A stretch of DNA of 36,598 nucleotides from positions 1 through 36,598 of the forward strand of contig JAGNWK010000022.1 in NCBI GenBank assembly GCA_017985985.1. The letters run 5' to 3'. Numbering within the stretch: position 1 is the first letter of the stretch; each line of letters begins with the position of its first letter. The stretch is from Oligoflexales bacterium (GTDB lineage: Bacteria; Bdellovibrionota_B; Oligoflexia; Oligoflexales; Bog-1112). A model generated the notes under the pieces. That model was not told the origin of the DNA. It saw nothing but the letters and a program-made list of their open reading frames with translations, and made no database searches. Position numbers and translations under genes: made by a program. This document shows, piece after piece, positions 15,974-24,518 of this stretch.

Positions 15974-18094
15974 ATGCAAAGAAAAATAAAGAGGGTGTTC
16001 ATCGCCAACAGGGGAGAAATCTGCCGAAGGGTTGCCCATACGGCCCACGCTCTCGGTATTCAAAGCGTCTGCGCAAGAGCGAAGAACTCGACACCACCCC
16101 TATTCCTCTCCGAACTTATCGATGAATTCGCAATTGTCGATGAGGAAAGTCCTGCTTTCTATCTTTCTGCAGAGCGCCTCATCGAGCTAGCTCTCCAATA
16201 TGGGTGTGACTCTCTGCATCCAGGCTTCGGTTTCCTTTCTGAAAAAGCAAGCTTTGCCAAAAAAGTAATAGAGAACGGTTTGATATGGATCGGCCCCTCC
16301 CCCCTGGCCATGGAAAGCATGGCCAGCAAAGAAAACGCCAAAATTCTAGCTGAAAAAGCAAAGGTCCCCTGTCTTCCTGGTCTCAAAGGTCTACGGCTAA
16401 GCTCTGATCAGAAGAAAAATGAGCACCTGCTCAAAGAGCTGGAATCCTTCTCTGAACAAGCGGGATTTCCCCTTATTGTTAAAGCCAGCATGGGGGGAGG
16501 GGGAAAGGGGATGAGGCTGGTTCACAAGAGGGGGGAGCTAATGGACGCTCTGAAAAGAGCCAGCTCTGAAGCTCTCCACGCTTTTGGGGATGACTCCCTT
16601 ATTTTGGAAAAATATCTAGCCGCTTCTCGCCATATCGAAGTTCAGATCTTGGCAGACAGCCATGGGCAGGTTTCTGCCATAGGGAGCCGGGACTGCAGTC
16701 TACAAAGAAGGCACCAAAAGATCATCGAAGAAAGCCCAGCCCCAGGACTACGAGAAGAAACGCAGAAAGCCCTCTACGCCTCAGCTGTTCAGCTTGCCTC
16801 TTCTATTGGTTATGAGTCCGCAGGAACTGTCGAGTTTCTCCTCGACAGCACCAGCCCTATAGAGCAGGCTCAAAAATTCTATTTTCTAGAAATGAACACT
16901 CGCCTCCAGGTCGAACACCCGGTCAGCGAGGAAGTCTTTGGTCTGGACTTGGTCGCCTGGCAATTTAGAGTAGCCCAGGGAGAAGCTCTCCCGCCCAGAC
17001 TTTTAAAGCCAGAAACTCGCGGTCACTGTGTAGAAGCTAGGCTTTATGCAGAAGACCCTGAACAAGATTTTTTCCCTGCCCCAGCGCTTGTTCGCTGCTT
17101 TAAACCAGCCCAAGGACCTCATGTGCGCTGGGAAGTAGGGATAGACTCCCTCGATGAAGTCAGTGCTCGCTTTGACCCTATGATGGCCAAAGTCATAGCC
17201 TGGGGGGAAGACAGGCCCTCTGCTCTCAGAACCCTAGCCCACAGCCTTCGCAGAACCTTAGTGGTAGGCCCAACTTCTAATAAAGAGTTCCTGATACACC
17301 TGCTCGAGTCCTCTCCTTTTAAAGAGGCTCCCGTCGACACCCACTTCATATCCAGCAAAACCCTCCCTCTACTGAGTGCATTGAATGAGAACAGAGCGCA
17401 GTATGAGGGACTGGCTCAAGAGTTTTTACAGACCCTCGAACAGGCGAAGGGAAGTTTTTTCTCCCAAGGAGAACATATCCATTCCGAAAGTTCTATAGAC
17501 CTTAAAACAAAGAATATCTTTGGCAGTTCTGATGCGCTCCCTGATCAGAAGCCTATGAGCAAGGTCGAGACTGGACAAGGAAAAGGCCCCCTAGACCGCT
17601 TTGACTTGCTTACAGAAGAAAGAGTGTGTTCGAGGAGACCCGAACACAGTCCTGTCACCACGGGGATGGGCTATTTTCATCCTGAAAACCAGAGCAAGAA
17701 AGGGAGACCCCTTCAGATCTTTTACTCGTCGTGGAGCAGCGATGAAGCTGATCATTACCTTGTGCAACTAGAAGGCTATTCTTTCAAACGTGAGAAAGCA
17801 AAAAAAACTGCGAGGACTCTTCAAGGTCAAAATCGACAGGGAGGGTCTTCCTCTGATAGAACACTCAAAGCACCTGTCCCAGGACGCATCGTTAAAGTCC
17901 AGACTCGCGAGGGAGCTCACGTAGAAGCACAAGAGACCCTCATCGTACTTGAGTCGATGAAGATGGAGTTTCAGATTGCTGCTCCCTTCAAAGGATCCGT
18001 TCTTCAAGTTCATGCCAAAGAAGGCCAGCAAGTAACAGCTGGACAAATTTTGGTCGAATTAGAAACACCCAAGAATCAGGGGGGAGTATCTTAA
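15974..18094 (+). CDS. Biotin carboxylase/biotin carrier fusion (acyl-CoA carboxylase alpha subunit)
   Basis: The product has 706 residues. Residues 1 to about 450 are biotin carboxylase: FIANRGEICRRV, the ATP-grasp glycine loop GGGGKGMRLV, HIEVQILADSHG, and EMNTRLQVEHPVSEEVFG. The C-terminal biotinyl domain carries VLESMKMEF, with Lys663 for biotin. The enzyme uses ATP and bicarbonate to carboxylate biotin; a carboxyltransferase partner completes the reaction. This layout is that of propionyl-, acetyl- or methylcrotonyl-CoA carboxylase alpha subunits. No beta subunit is nearby, so the substrate is unresolved. ATG 15974 begins the canonical family N-terminus; further upstream the frame overlaps the start of the REC-PilZ gene. 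The middle linker (about 500-590) is poorly conserved. Confidence 0.94.
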   Translation: MQRKIKRVFIANRGEICRRVAHTAHALGIQSVCARAKNSTPPLFLSELIDEFAIVDEESPAFYLSAERLIELALQYGCDSLHPGFGFLSEKASFAKKVIENGLIWIGPSPLAMESMASKENAKILAEKAKVPCLPGLKGLRLSSDQKKNEHLLKELESFSEQAGFPLIVKASMGGGGKGMRLVHKRGELMDALKRASSEALHAFGDDSLILEKYLAASRHIEVQILADSHGQVSAIGSRDCSLQRRHQKIIEESPAPGLREETQKALYASAVQLASSIGYESAGTVEFLLDSTSPIEQAQKFYFLEMNTRLQVEHPVSEEVFGLDLVAWQFRVAQGEALPPRLLKPETRGHCVEARLYAEDPEQDFFPAPALVRCFKPAQGPHVRWEVGIDSLDEVSARFDPMMAKVIAWGEDRPSALRTLAHSLRRTLVVGPTSNKEFLIHLLESSPFKEAPVDTHFISSKTLPLLSALNENRAQYEGLAQEFLQTLEQAKGSFFSQGEHIHSESSIDLKTKNIFGSSDALPDQKPMSKVETGQGKGPLDRFDLLTEERVCSRRPEHSPVTTGMGYFHPENQSKKGRPLQIFYSSWSSDEADHYLVQLEGYSFKREKAKKTARTLQGQNRQGGSSSDRTLKAPVPGRIVKVQTREGAHVEAQETLIVLESMKMEFQIAAPFKGSVLQVHAKEGQQVTAGQILVELETPKNQGGVS

Positions 18095-18116
18095 AGAGGG
18101 GGGAACGCCCTCTTTA
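18092..18116 (+). terminator. Stem-loop after the biotin carboxylase gene
   Basis: TAAAGAGGG (18092-18100, starting with the stop codon) pairs perfectly with CCCTCTTTA (18108-18116) around a 7-base loop. No T run follows, so termination is uncertain; it could instead stabilise the transcript end. Confidence 0.4.
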
Positions 18117-18156
18117 GAAAAACATTATAAGAAAACTACTTATGAAAAGGTACGAA

Positions 18157-18720
18157 ATGACTCTTGCACATCTAACCGACAACATAGAAACCCTCCTCAC
18201 CTCGCTTGGCGAAAATCCAAATCGACAGGGTTTGAAAAAAACCCCCCAGCGATTTTTAGATGCTCTTCTTTTTTTAAGCTCTGGCTACAACGTCAATCTA
18301 GACGAAGTGGTTGGAGACGCCGTTTTTGATGAACCCTACCAAGACATGGTGGTTGTTCGGAGCATAGAATTCTACAGTCTCTGTGAACACCATATGTTGC
18401 CTTTTTACGGATCCTGTCATGTTGGATATATCCCAAACGGGAAAATCATTGGCCTCTCTAAGATCCCTCGTATCGTCGAAGTCTTTGCCAGACGTCTGCA
18501 AGTTCAAGAACGTCTAACTCACGAGATAGGGGAAGCTCTGGGAAAGATCCTTAGTCCTCAGGGTGTCGGTGTCGTTATTGAAGCCAGCCATCTTTGTATG
18601 ATGATGCGGGGAGTACAAAAACAAAACAGCGTCACATCGACCAGCTTTGTCAGCGGTTGTTTTAAAAAACTCGAGACAAGACAAGAATTTATGTCTCACG
18701 TCCAAGGTCGTCGATCTTAG
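18157..18720 (+). CDS. folE: GTP cyclohydrolase I
   Basis: The product has 187 residues and converts GTP to 7,8-dihydroneopterin triphosphate, first step of folate biosynthesis. Zinc and active-site motifs are clear: [25 protein letters not shown], and [10 protein letters not shown] with the second cysteine; [11 protein letters not shown] opens the family. ATG 18157 was preferred because AAAAGG lies six bases upstream. ATG 18142 is in frame and would add five residues, but has no such site. The stop codon abuts the lipB ATG directly (TAG then ATG), so the genes form one operon. Confidence 0.97.
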   Translation: MTLAHLTDNIETLLTSLGENPNRQGLKKTPQRFLDALLFLSSGYNVNLDEVVGDAVFDEPYQDMVVVRSIEFYSLCEHHMLPFYGSCHVGYIPNGKIIGLSKIPRIVEVFARRLQVQERLTHEIGEALGKILSPQGVGVVIEASHLCMMMRGVQKQNSVTSTSFVSGCFKKLETRQEFMSHVQGRRS

Positions 18721-19404
18721 ATGAGTCTCGAGTTTGAAAATCTTGGCCTGATCTCTTATGCCAGTTGCCTTGAAATTCAGCTCCAGCATCATCGACTCGT
18801 CGTCGAAGGCAGAGCTGCTTCACGCATCTTTCTTGCGGAACACCCCCCTGTCCTCACGCTTGGCAAGCACGCCAACCCAGCTCATCTCTTGCTGACTAGA
18901 GAAACTCTGCAAAAAGAACAGATCGAGCTTATTCATGTTGACCGAGGGGGAGAGATCACTGCCCATGAAAAGGGGCAGCTCCTCGCCTACCCTATCTTAG
19001 ATATGAACGCCCTCAAACTGAGACCAAAAAACTATGTTCAGATTTTGGAAGAATCGGCGCTAATGCTGCTTGCTGAGTTTGGACTCAGTGCCGAACGAGC
19101 GCCGGGTTTCCCTGGTGTCTGGGTGCAGAAAAAGAAAATTGCAGCAGTAGGGATACGAATTGCGCAGAGAGTTTCCTATCATGGACTATCTTTGAATGTG
19201 AACAATAGCCTCAAACTTTTTCAAAAAATCGTGCCGTGTGGCCTTGAGGGTAAAGAAGTCTGCTCCCTCTCCTCCTGCCTCCAACGAGACATCTCTATAA
19301 CCGACATTCTTCCTCGCTACACTGAAATTTTGCGAACTTTAATTTCTCCTCTTTCGGATAAGTTCATTAGGAACCATCCAACAAGTTGTATGGCAAGGCA
19401 TTGA
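18721..19404 (+). CDS. lipB: Octanoyl-[acyl carrier protein]:protein transferase
   Basis: The product has 227 residues and transfers octanoate from ACP to lipoyl domains. Family motifs: RGGEITAHEKGQLLAYPILD, KIAAVGIRI with Lys139, SYHGLSLNV, and VPCG with catalytic Cys173. The usual HGPGQ is HEKGQ here, a noticeable departure. The last 11 residues (RNHPTSCMARH) and the stop codon are encoded by a 124-bp repeat element that starts at 19368, so the natural C-terminus was probably different. It starts directly after folE with no spacer and converges on prkA. Confidence 0.93.
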   Translation: MSLEFENLGLISYASCLEIQLQHHRLVVEGRAASRIFLAEHPPVLTLGKHANPAHLLLTRETLQKEQIELIHVDRGGEITAHEKGQLLAYPILDMNALKLRPKNYVQILEESALMLLAEFGLSAERAPGFPGVWVQKKKIAAVGIRIAQRVSYHGLSLNVNNSLKLFQKIVPCGLEGKEVCSLSSCLQRDISITDILPRYTEILRTLISPLSDKFIRNHPTSCMARH

Positions 19405-19491
19405 GGAGTGAGCAGCGCAGTTTACTTGCTGGTAAATGAGCAGCGCAGCGATGAAAATAACGCAGCTAGACGACTTGTGGGATGGTTCCTA
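19368..19491. mobile_element. 124-bp inverted-terminal element, copy 1 (overlaps lipB 3' end)
   Basis: The ends are inverted: TAGGAACCATCCAACAAGT at the left and ACTTGTGGGATGGTTCCTA at the right, with one mismatch. The outer TA at both ends may be a TA target duplication, as for IS630/mariner-type MITEs. Inside, GAGCAGCGCAG appears on both sides of TTTACTTGCTGGTAAA. The second copy is at 31613-31736, the same length. It fills the space between the convergent lipB and prkA and ends four bases before the prkA stop. Confidence 0.83.
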
Positions 19492-19495
19492 GCCT

Positions 19496-21766
19496 CTAAC
19501 CCACTCTGTTGGCGAGGACGAAGGTCATACACTTGTAAGCCATGGGACGTGTATAGCCAAAGCTGTCCCACAAATTACTGTAAGTTCTTTCCACATCTGC
19601 TTTCTCTTGTTCAGAGACCTGAGCTTTCTCCCCATCTTTTTCAAGGGTGATCATCACTCTGAAATGAGCTTCGATAACTTTACGATTTTCTTCATAGAAA
19701 TGCAATTTAATGGCAGCCATCATATCTTTAAAAACAGAACTCAAGTGGATGTTATCTTTAGGTCGTTCTATCTTCGCTGCTGCAATCCGATTGAGGAGAT
19801 TAGCCCTATAATCCAGAACCGGAATATTGATCTTTAGAATTTTCTCAAGATCTTCCATCAGAGTCTGAGAAGGATGGACATAGGAATTGCTGAGTTCATC
19901 CCATATTTTTTCCTTTTTGATATCCGCAACAACATGGCTCACATAGCGTTTGAGCAGGGTTTCATACTGGGACTCGTCAGCAAGATCCATAGCCTGAACC
20001 ACTTCGTTCTCAAAAATATCAACAAACTCTTTCTTTAAAATCGTAATAAAAGCTTCTGCATCATGATAAGCACCCTGTGGTTCAAACTGCAGAAATTCAT
20101 AGATGCTTCGATCCCTGGTCAAAAGATAGAGCTCATCAAAGATGGCCATAGGTGTGAGATCGTCATGAGCAGGATTTTGTGTAGCTCTATGCAGGATAGC
20201 CCGAACCTCTCGCGGAGAAGCCCCAAAGCTCCCTTCACAAACGTTTGTATTCATAGATTCCCTCAGCAGGGCTGATCGAACTTCCTCTAAAACATCCTGT
20301 TCTTCCACACTAAAATAGGGTTGAAGAGGTTTTTTTTCATACAGAAGCGCTTTATGACGAGGGCTCAACCTAGCAACAAGAGTTCTGTGTCTTTTGCTAT
20401 AGAGTTCTAGGTCTGGCTGCTTAAGACGTGTCATCACAGCCCAAGTACACAGCAGATTGAGACTATGGGGAGCAACACTCTTAATCTTTTGAACAGACTT
20501 GATATCAATCTGATAAATTTTTTCTTCTTGCTCAGGGAACAATAAATACGGCACGGTGATCAGTTCAAAACGACCTTTAAAAGAACTAAAATCAGGGATG
20601 GTTTTAAAGGCTTCCAGATGCTTATCATTCGTAGTGGCCATAAACACAATATCGAGAAAACTCGTACTGGAAGGAAGGCTTATCGTACCTTTTTCTATCG
20701 TTGTGAGTAAATATTTAAAACTTTCAATCGGTCTTTTAAGGAGATCAGAAAACTCTAAAAGACCACGATTAGCTTCGATCAATTCTCCACTGGTCTGATG
20801 AAAATTCATCGTTTGGAGAACTGCAGGCATGTTCATCAGGTTTTTATCAAGCGTCAACTGTTTCTCACTGGCATCTAAGGAGAACTGAGGCTCAATCGTA
20901 GAAATTCCGACACGATACTGACGCGAAAAAAAGAATCTTTCGATCTGCACATGTCGGAAAACATGATTCAGATTACCTTCATAGGCATTTAAGAGATTTT
21001 CAAAAATTTCTTGATTCTTCTTCGACAGTCCCCCCTGCAAAATATGAGGTGGAAGAGAGACCTCATCTTCTTCTAGTCCCTCAGCTTTGGCTATCCATGT
21101 TCTTAAAAGATTTTCACGATAAGGCATAGGGATCAAGAAGAGAGGGTTCTCTTTAAACTCTGAGCTGAGCTTTGAGGTGATTTTTCCCTCCTCCAAGTGA
21201 GCATATGAGTCATGAGAATCCCTGCGAATGGCATTTTGTCCACTACCAAAGCCTATCGGGAGCAGTTCTCCCTTGGCTCGCGGGAGTTTGTCTTTATCAC
21301 TTGGGAAAATCCAATTGAACCTGTAAATAGCTCCCTCCTCAACCCTACTGTATCTCTCCATAGCATTAGCTAGAGTTTCGACGGTAGAAGACTTGGAAGA
21401 GCCATTGGGGCCATGAAGAAGAATCAGCTTAGAGACGAAGCCATGCCGTGTAAAATTTTTAAGCAGATTGTAAATTTCCTGGTGGACGCTCTCCCCCCCG
21501 ATGATCGGACCAGAACGCTCCGTCCCCAAATCAAAGAGCTTAAATCGATCTAAGCGTCCGTCTAAACCAGATCCTGACATGCTCTGAAAGTAGTCAAATA
21601 TATCGAGTATATATTGCGCTGAATTTCGGATCTGTTTCCTAGGCTTTTGTGAGACAAGATCAAGAAAAGCTGGGAAGCTCATCAAAATTTTTCTGTCTGT
21701 GTAGAGTGCTTGAAAATCGATGAAAAAATTTTGGAGCGATTCCTCTGTATGAGCTTGGTGCGCCAT
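19496..21766 (-). CDS. prkA: PrkA-type serine kinase/AAA+ protein
   Basis: The product has 756 residues, longer than the roughly 640 of E. coli YeaG. The AAA+ PrkA core follows a short N-terminal region; its Walker A is GPNGSSKS at 119-126, close to the family GPxGxGKS. SFLDIVFMATTNDKHLEAF includes the sensor-1 region, and SFKGRFELITVPYLL the arginine-finger region. The C-terminal PrkA domain with ERFFFSRQYRVG and EVRAILHRATQNP is typical. PrkA acts in stationary-phase and nitrogen-stress responses and in sporulation in Bacillus; recent work suggests protease-like ATPase roles. The usual YeaH and SpoVR partners are not seen nearby. It diverges from phoH across 80 bp. Confidence 0.9.
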   Translation of the reverse strand: MAHQAHTEESLQNFFIDFQALYTDRKILMSFPAFLDLVSQKPRKQIRNSAQYILDIFDYFQSMSGSGLDGRLDRFKLFDLGTERSGPIIGGESVHQEIYNLLKNFTRHGFVSKLILLHGPNGSSKSSTVETLANAMERYSRVEEGAIYRFNWIFPSDKDKLPRAKGELLPIGFGSGQNAIRRDSHDSYAHLEEGKITSKLSSEFKENPLFLIPMPYRENLLRTWIAKAEGLEEDEVSLPPHILQGGLSKKNQEIFENLLNAYEGNLNHVFRHVQIERFFFSRQYRVGISTIEPQFSLDASEKQLTLDKNLMNMPAVLQTMNFHQTSGELIEANRGLLEFSDLLKRPIESFKYLLTTIEKGTISLPSSTSFLDIVFMATTNDKHLEAFKTIPDFSSFKGRFELITVPYLLFPEQEEKIYQIDIKSVQKIKSVAPHSLNLLCTWAVMTRLKQPDLELYSKRHRTLVARLSPRHKALLYEKKPLQPYFSVEEQDVLEEVRSALLRESMNTNVCEGSFGASPREVRAILHRATQNPAHDDLTPMAIFDELYLLTRDRSIYEFLQFEPQGAYHDAEAFITILKKEFVDIFENEVVQAMDLADESQYETLLKRYVSHVVADIKKEKIWDELSNSYVHPSQTLMEDLEKILKINIPVLDYRANLLNRIAAAKIERPKDNIHLSSVFKDMMAAIKLHFYEENRKVIEAHFRVMITLEKDGEKAQVSEQEKADVERTYSNLWDSFGYTRPMAYKCMTFVLANRVG

Positions 21767-21846
21767 AAAAAGAGGTTCCTTTTTTTTGTAACTCTTGTAC
21801 GCTTTGACTTATACCCATTCTATCACAACCAGAAAGGGATTTTTTG

Positions 21847-23187
21847 ATGAAAAAAGTCTTCGTCCTGGATACGAACGTTCTCTTGAGCGGTCCTAGCAGT
21901 CTTTTCAAATTTGATGACAACGATGTGGTCATCCCTATCTCCGTCATAGAAGAAATCGATCGATTTAAGAAAGATCAGACCGAAACGGGAAGGAACGCGA
22001 GGGAGGTATCTAGAATCTTAGATAAACTACGCCAACGGGGCGCGCTCTCCTCGGGGATCGCCCTTTTTGAAGATAGATCCGACTCCGGCCTACTGTTCGT
22101 CTACCTGGGTCATGACATGGGGATTCTGCCGGAGCTGCTAGCTGATAGTGCGGACAATCACATCCTGGCGATTGCCTTAACTTTACAAAAAAAATTTGGA
22201 GATAAGCGAAAAGTTATCCTTATCACCAAAGATTCCAATCTGAGAATCAAGTCAGATGCCTTTGGGATCACCTCGGAAGACTTCGAAGCTGATAAAGTCG
22301 ACATCTCTGAGCTCTATACTGGGATCACCCACATCAAACTAGCTCCAGAATCGCTCCATTCTTTCATGAGAAAAGGTGAACTGCAAAAATCTATACAACT
22401 ACCCAATAAGATTTCTGCCAATCAGTTTTTTGTTCTTGAAAATGAAGAATCAAATTCAGACTACGCTCTAGGGATTTACGATGCCGCGAGCGAGAAAATA
22501 AAACTCCTGCCTTCTGCGGATGACAATATCTGGGGGGTTTCACCACGCAATATCGAGCAGCAGTTTGGGCTGCACGCCTTACTCGACGATCGTTTTAAAC
22601 TGGTCACTCTTTCTGGGGGAGCTGGAACCGGAAAAACACTGCTAGCGATCGCTGCAGGGCTCAATAAGACCACCAATGAAGACATCTATCAGAAGCTGCT
22701 TGTAGCAAGACCCATCTTTGCGATGGGGCAAGACCTGGGCTACTTACCAGGTGACCTGGATGACAAGCTGAACCCCTGGATGCAGCCTATCTATGACACC
22801 CTCGACTTCCTACTCGGGGGAGGAGCTCCTGCTCGGCAAAAACGACTTAGTAAAACCTATCAAGAACTGATCCACCAAGGGCTGCTGGCGATCGAACCAT
22901 TGACCTATATCCGGGGACGATCCCTGCCCAATGCCTTCTTTGTGATCGACGAGTCCCAAAATCTCACCCCCCATGAAATCAAAACTATTCTTACCCGTGC
23001 CGGTGAAGGAACAAAGATCGTCTTGACAGGGGATCCATTCCAGATTGACAATCCTTATATAGACTCAACAAATAATGGTCTCACTTACGTCATTGAACGC
23101 TTCAAACATGCTCAACTTGCGGCCCATATCACCTTTAAACAAGGGGAACGCAGTGAGTTGGCAACGCTGGCTGCTGAATTGCTCTAA
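21847..23187 (+). CDS. PIN domain-PhoH ATPase (PhoH2/YlaK type)
   Basis: The product has 446 residues. Residues 1-145 form a PIN nuclease domain with acidic residues Asp8 (VLDTNVLL), Glu35/36, Asp103 (SADNHILA) and Asp129. The PhoH ATPase follows, with Walker A GGAGTGKT at 257-264 and Walker B VIDESQN. PhoH2 proteins combine RNA helicase and ribonuclease activities in RNA decay. ATG 21847 was chosen because AGGGA lies about seven bases upstream; a TTG at 21844 is adjacent. No antitoxin-like gene precedes it, unlike the mycobacterial PhoAT pair. It is divergent from prkA. Confidence 0.92.
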   Translation: MKKVFVLDTNVLLSGPSSLFKFDDNDVVIPISVIEEIDRFKKDQTETGRNAREVSRILDKLRQRGALSSGIALFEDRSDSGLLFVYLGHDMGILPELLADSADNHILAIALTLQKKFGDKRKVILITKDSNLRIKSDAFGITSEDFEADKVDISELYTGITHIKLAPESLHSFMRKGELQKSIQLPNKISANQFFVLENEESNSDYALGIYDAASEKIKLLPSADDNIWGVSPRNIEQQFGLHALLDDRFKLVTLSGGAGTGKTLLAIAAGLNKTTNEDIYQKLLVARPIFAMGQDLGYLPGDLDDKLNPWMQPIYDTLDFLLGGGAPARQKRLSKTYQELIHQGLLAIEPLTYIRGRSLPNAFFVIDESQNLTPHEIKTILTRAGEGTKIVLTGDPFQIDNPYIDSTNNGLTYVIERFKHAQLAAHITFKQGERSELATLAAELL

Positions 23188-23204
23188 TTTCTCTTTAACT
23201 CGAT

Positions 23205-23400
23205 ACCTCTTGAAGGACTCGAGGTACGTTCTCGCCTCGTTAAAGCCCCGTCACCTCGAGCGAAGCCGAGAGGTATCGAGTCTAAATAGAACAGACGATT
23301 AACCCTCACTTCACTCGGGGTACGTTGTCCAAGCTAGTTAAAGCCTCGTCACCTCGAGCGAAGCCGAGAGGTATCCAGTTAACATAGAACAGACGATTAA
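23205..23400. repeat. Two tandem ~98-bp repeats with CCTCGAGCGAAGCCGAGAGG hairpins
   Basis: Units end with nearly identical 64-bp blocks at 23239-23302 and 23337-23400 (start GTTAAAGCC, end ACAGACGATTAA). Each holds CCTCGAGCGAAGCCGAGAGG. In the first copy, ACTCGATACCTCT near 23199 also pairs with AGAGGTATCGAGT near 23269. The 305-bp gap 23188-23492 contains these repeats, and 23401-23492 shows no clear promoter. This is another dispersed palindromic family, distinct from the CATTGCGAG one. Confidence 0.8.
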
Positions 23401-23492
23401 GGAATTCCGCCTAACCGAATGACATTGGCGGTCCGGTGATCTCGCATGTAAAGGTCGTTCTCGTAAAGTTGACTTTTTTATATGGAACAAAG

Positions 23493-24518
23493 ATGAACCT
23501 GCTACTTCCCCTTATATGTTTACTTGTTTTCACCGTCGTAGACTGTCGAACATCCAAGAAGTATAAACCCATCAAGCGGGCCACCGACGTAACGGACTAC
23601 CACCCCATAGAAAAAGACTCTGAGCTCGTCGATGATAAAGAAAAAAAGGCTCAAATTGAGATTTACCTCCAAGAGCAAGAACAGGCTCAGCAAAGAAGAA
23701 AACAATCTCTAAGCGACAGAAAAGAACAAGAGAAAAATCTTGAAGAAGAGATTCACCATGCAGACGATCGTTTAAAAAGTAAACAAGCAGAGCTCGATAA
23801 AAAAAAGCAGAAACTAGAAAGAGCCGAGGATAAGCTTAAAGAGACCCCTTGGATTGAAGAACCGGCTATACCAACAAGCCCTGCTGGACCTAGCGTTACC
23901 CTACCACCAGCAGCTAATCCCCTACCTCCAACTGATCAGACTGTTATAAGTAACAGACCACCGAAGGAATGGGCTGCTGAGCTGGCTCCTATCGTCGCTC
24001 GTTATTTGATCGATGTCAAAAGATTAAAAATGGTAGACCTTACTGAAGTGACAAAACACCTCGGAAAAGTAGAGCTCGTCGATACGCTCAGTCATGCAGG
24101 AGCAGTTGGTATCTGTGAGCGATACTATCCAGGTCCAACACTCAACATCAAAATGTTAAAGCAACCACCCCCCATCACCATTCACACACCATTTGGAGTC
24201 CAAATGGTGAATGGGGTCTGGGATCAAGGGGCGATGAGAGCCATCATGTATCATGAATTGACCCACTGCCTACTCAATAAAGATCATCTCCCAACAACGT
24301 CCGAAAATCAAACCGAGCTGATGTACCCACAAGCCCCCCTAGAACCAAAGAACATAGCAAGTTTGTCAAGCTTGCTAAGCGCATTGAGCCCCTTCCCACC
24401 AACTACCTCACTTACCTTTTCCACCAAGTTCTCTGAAGACCAATGGGAGGCTAAACTGTTCAATCTCTTGGTCGGAAAGTTTGACCTCTGCCCTAATCTT
24501 TTAGGGGGAAACTTATAA
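23493..24518 (+). CDS. Predicted lipoprotein with coiled coil and metzincin-like zinc site
   Basis: The product has 341 residues from ATG 23493. Residues 1-17 form a hydrophobic signal and Cys18 (FTVVDC) is a possible lipidation site, though Asp at -1 is atypical. A charged coiled coil runs about 48-115, then a Pro-rich linker (about 120-165), then a globular part. At 254-265 it reads HELTHCLLNKDH: HExxH plus an Asp at the position of the third metzincin ligand and a His one further. Thirteen residues later ELMYP resembles a Met-turn. A periplasmic or outer-membrane zinc peptidase is the natural reading (inference), possibly cell-wall or prey/host directed. The stop overlaps ccoG by 6 bp in convergent orientation. 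Confidence 0.66.
   Translation: MNLLLPLICLLVFTVVDCRTSKKYKPIKRATDVTDYHPIEKDSELVDDKEKKAQIEIYLQEQEQAQQRRKQSLSDRKEQEKNLEEEIHHADDRLKSKQAELDKKKQKLERAEDKLKETPWIEEPAIPTSPAGPSVTLPPAANPLPPTDQTVISNRPPKEWAAELAPIVARYLIDVKRLKMVDLTEVTKHLGKVELVDTLSHAGAVGICERYYPGPTLNIKMLKQPPPITIHTPFGVQMVNGVWDQGAMRAIMYHELTHCLLNKDHLPTTSENQTELMYPQAPLEPKNIASLSSLLSALSPFPPTTSLTFSTKFSEDQWEAKLFNLLVGKFDLCPNLLGGNL

Noticed and set aside
21847-23187. Toxin-antitoxin operon with PhoH2
   Set aside because: No antitoxin-sized frame precedes the PIN-PhoH gene; the upstream neighbour is the divergent prkA.
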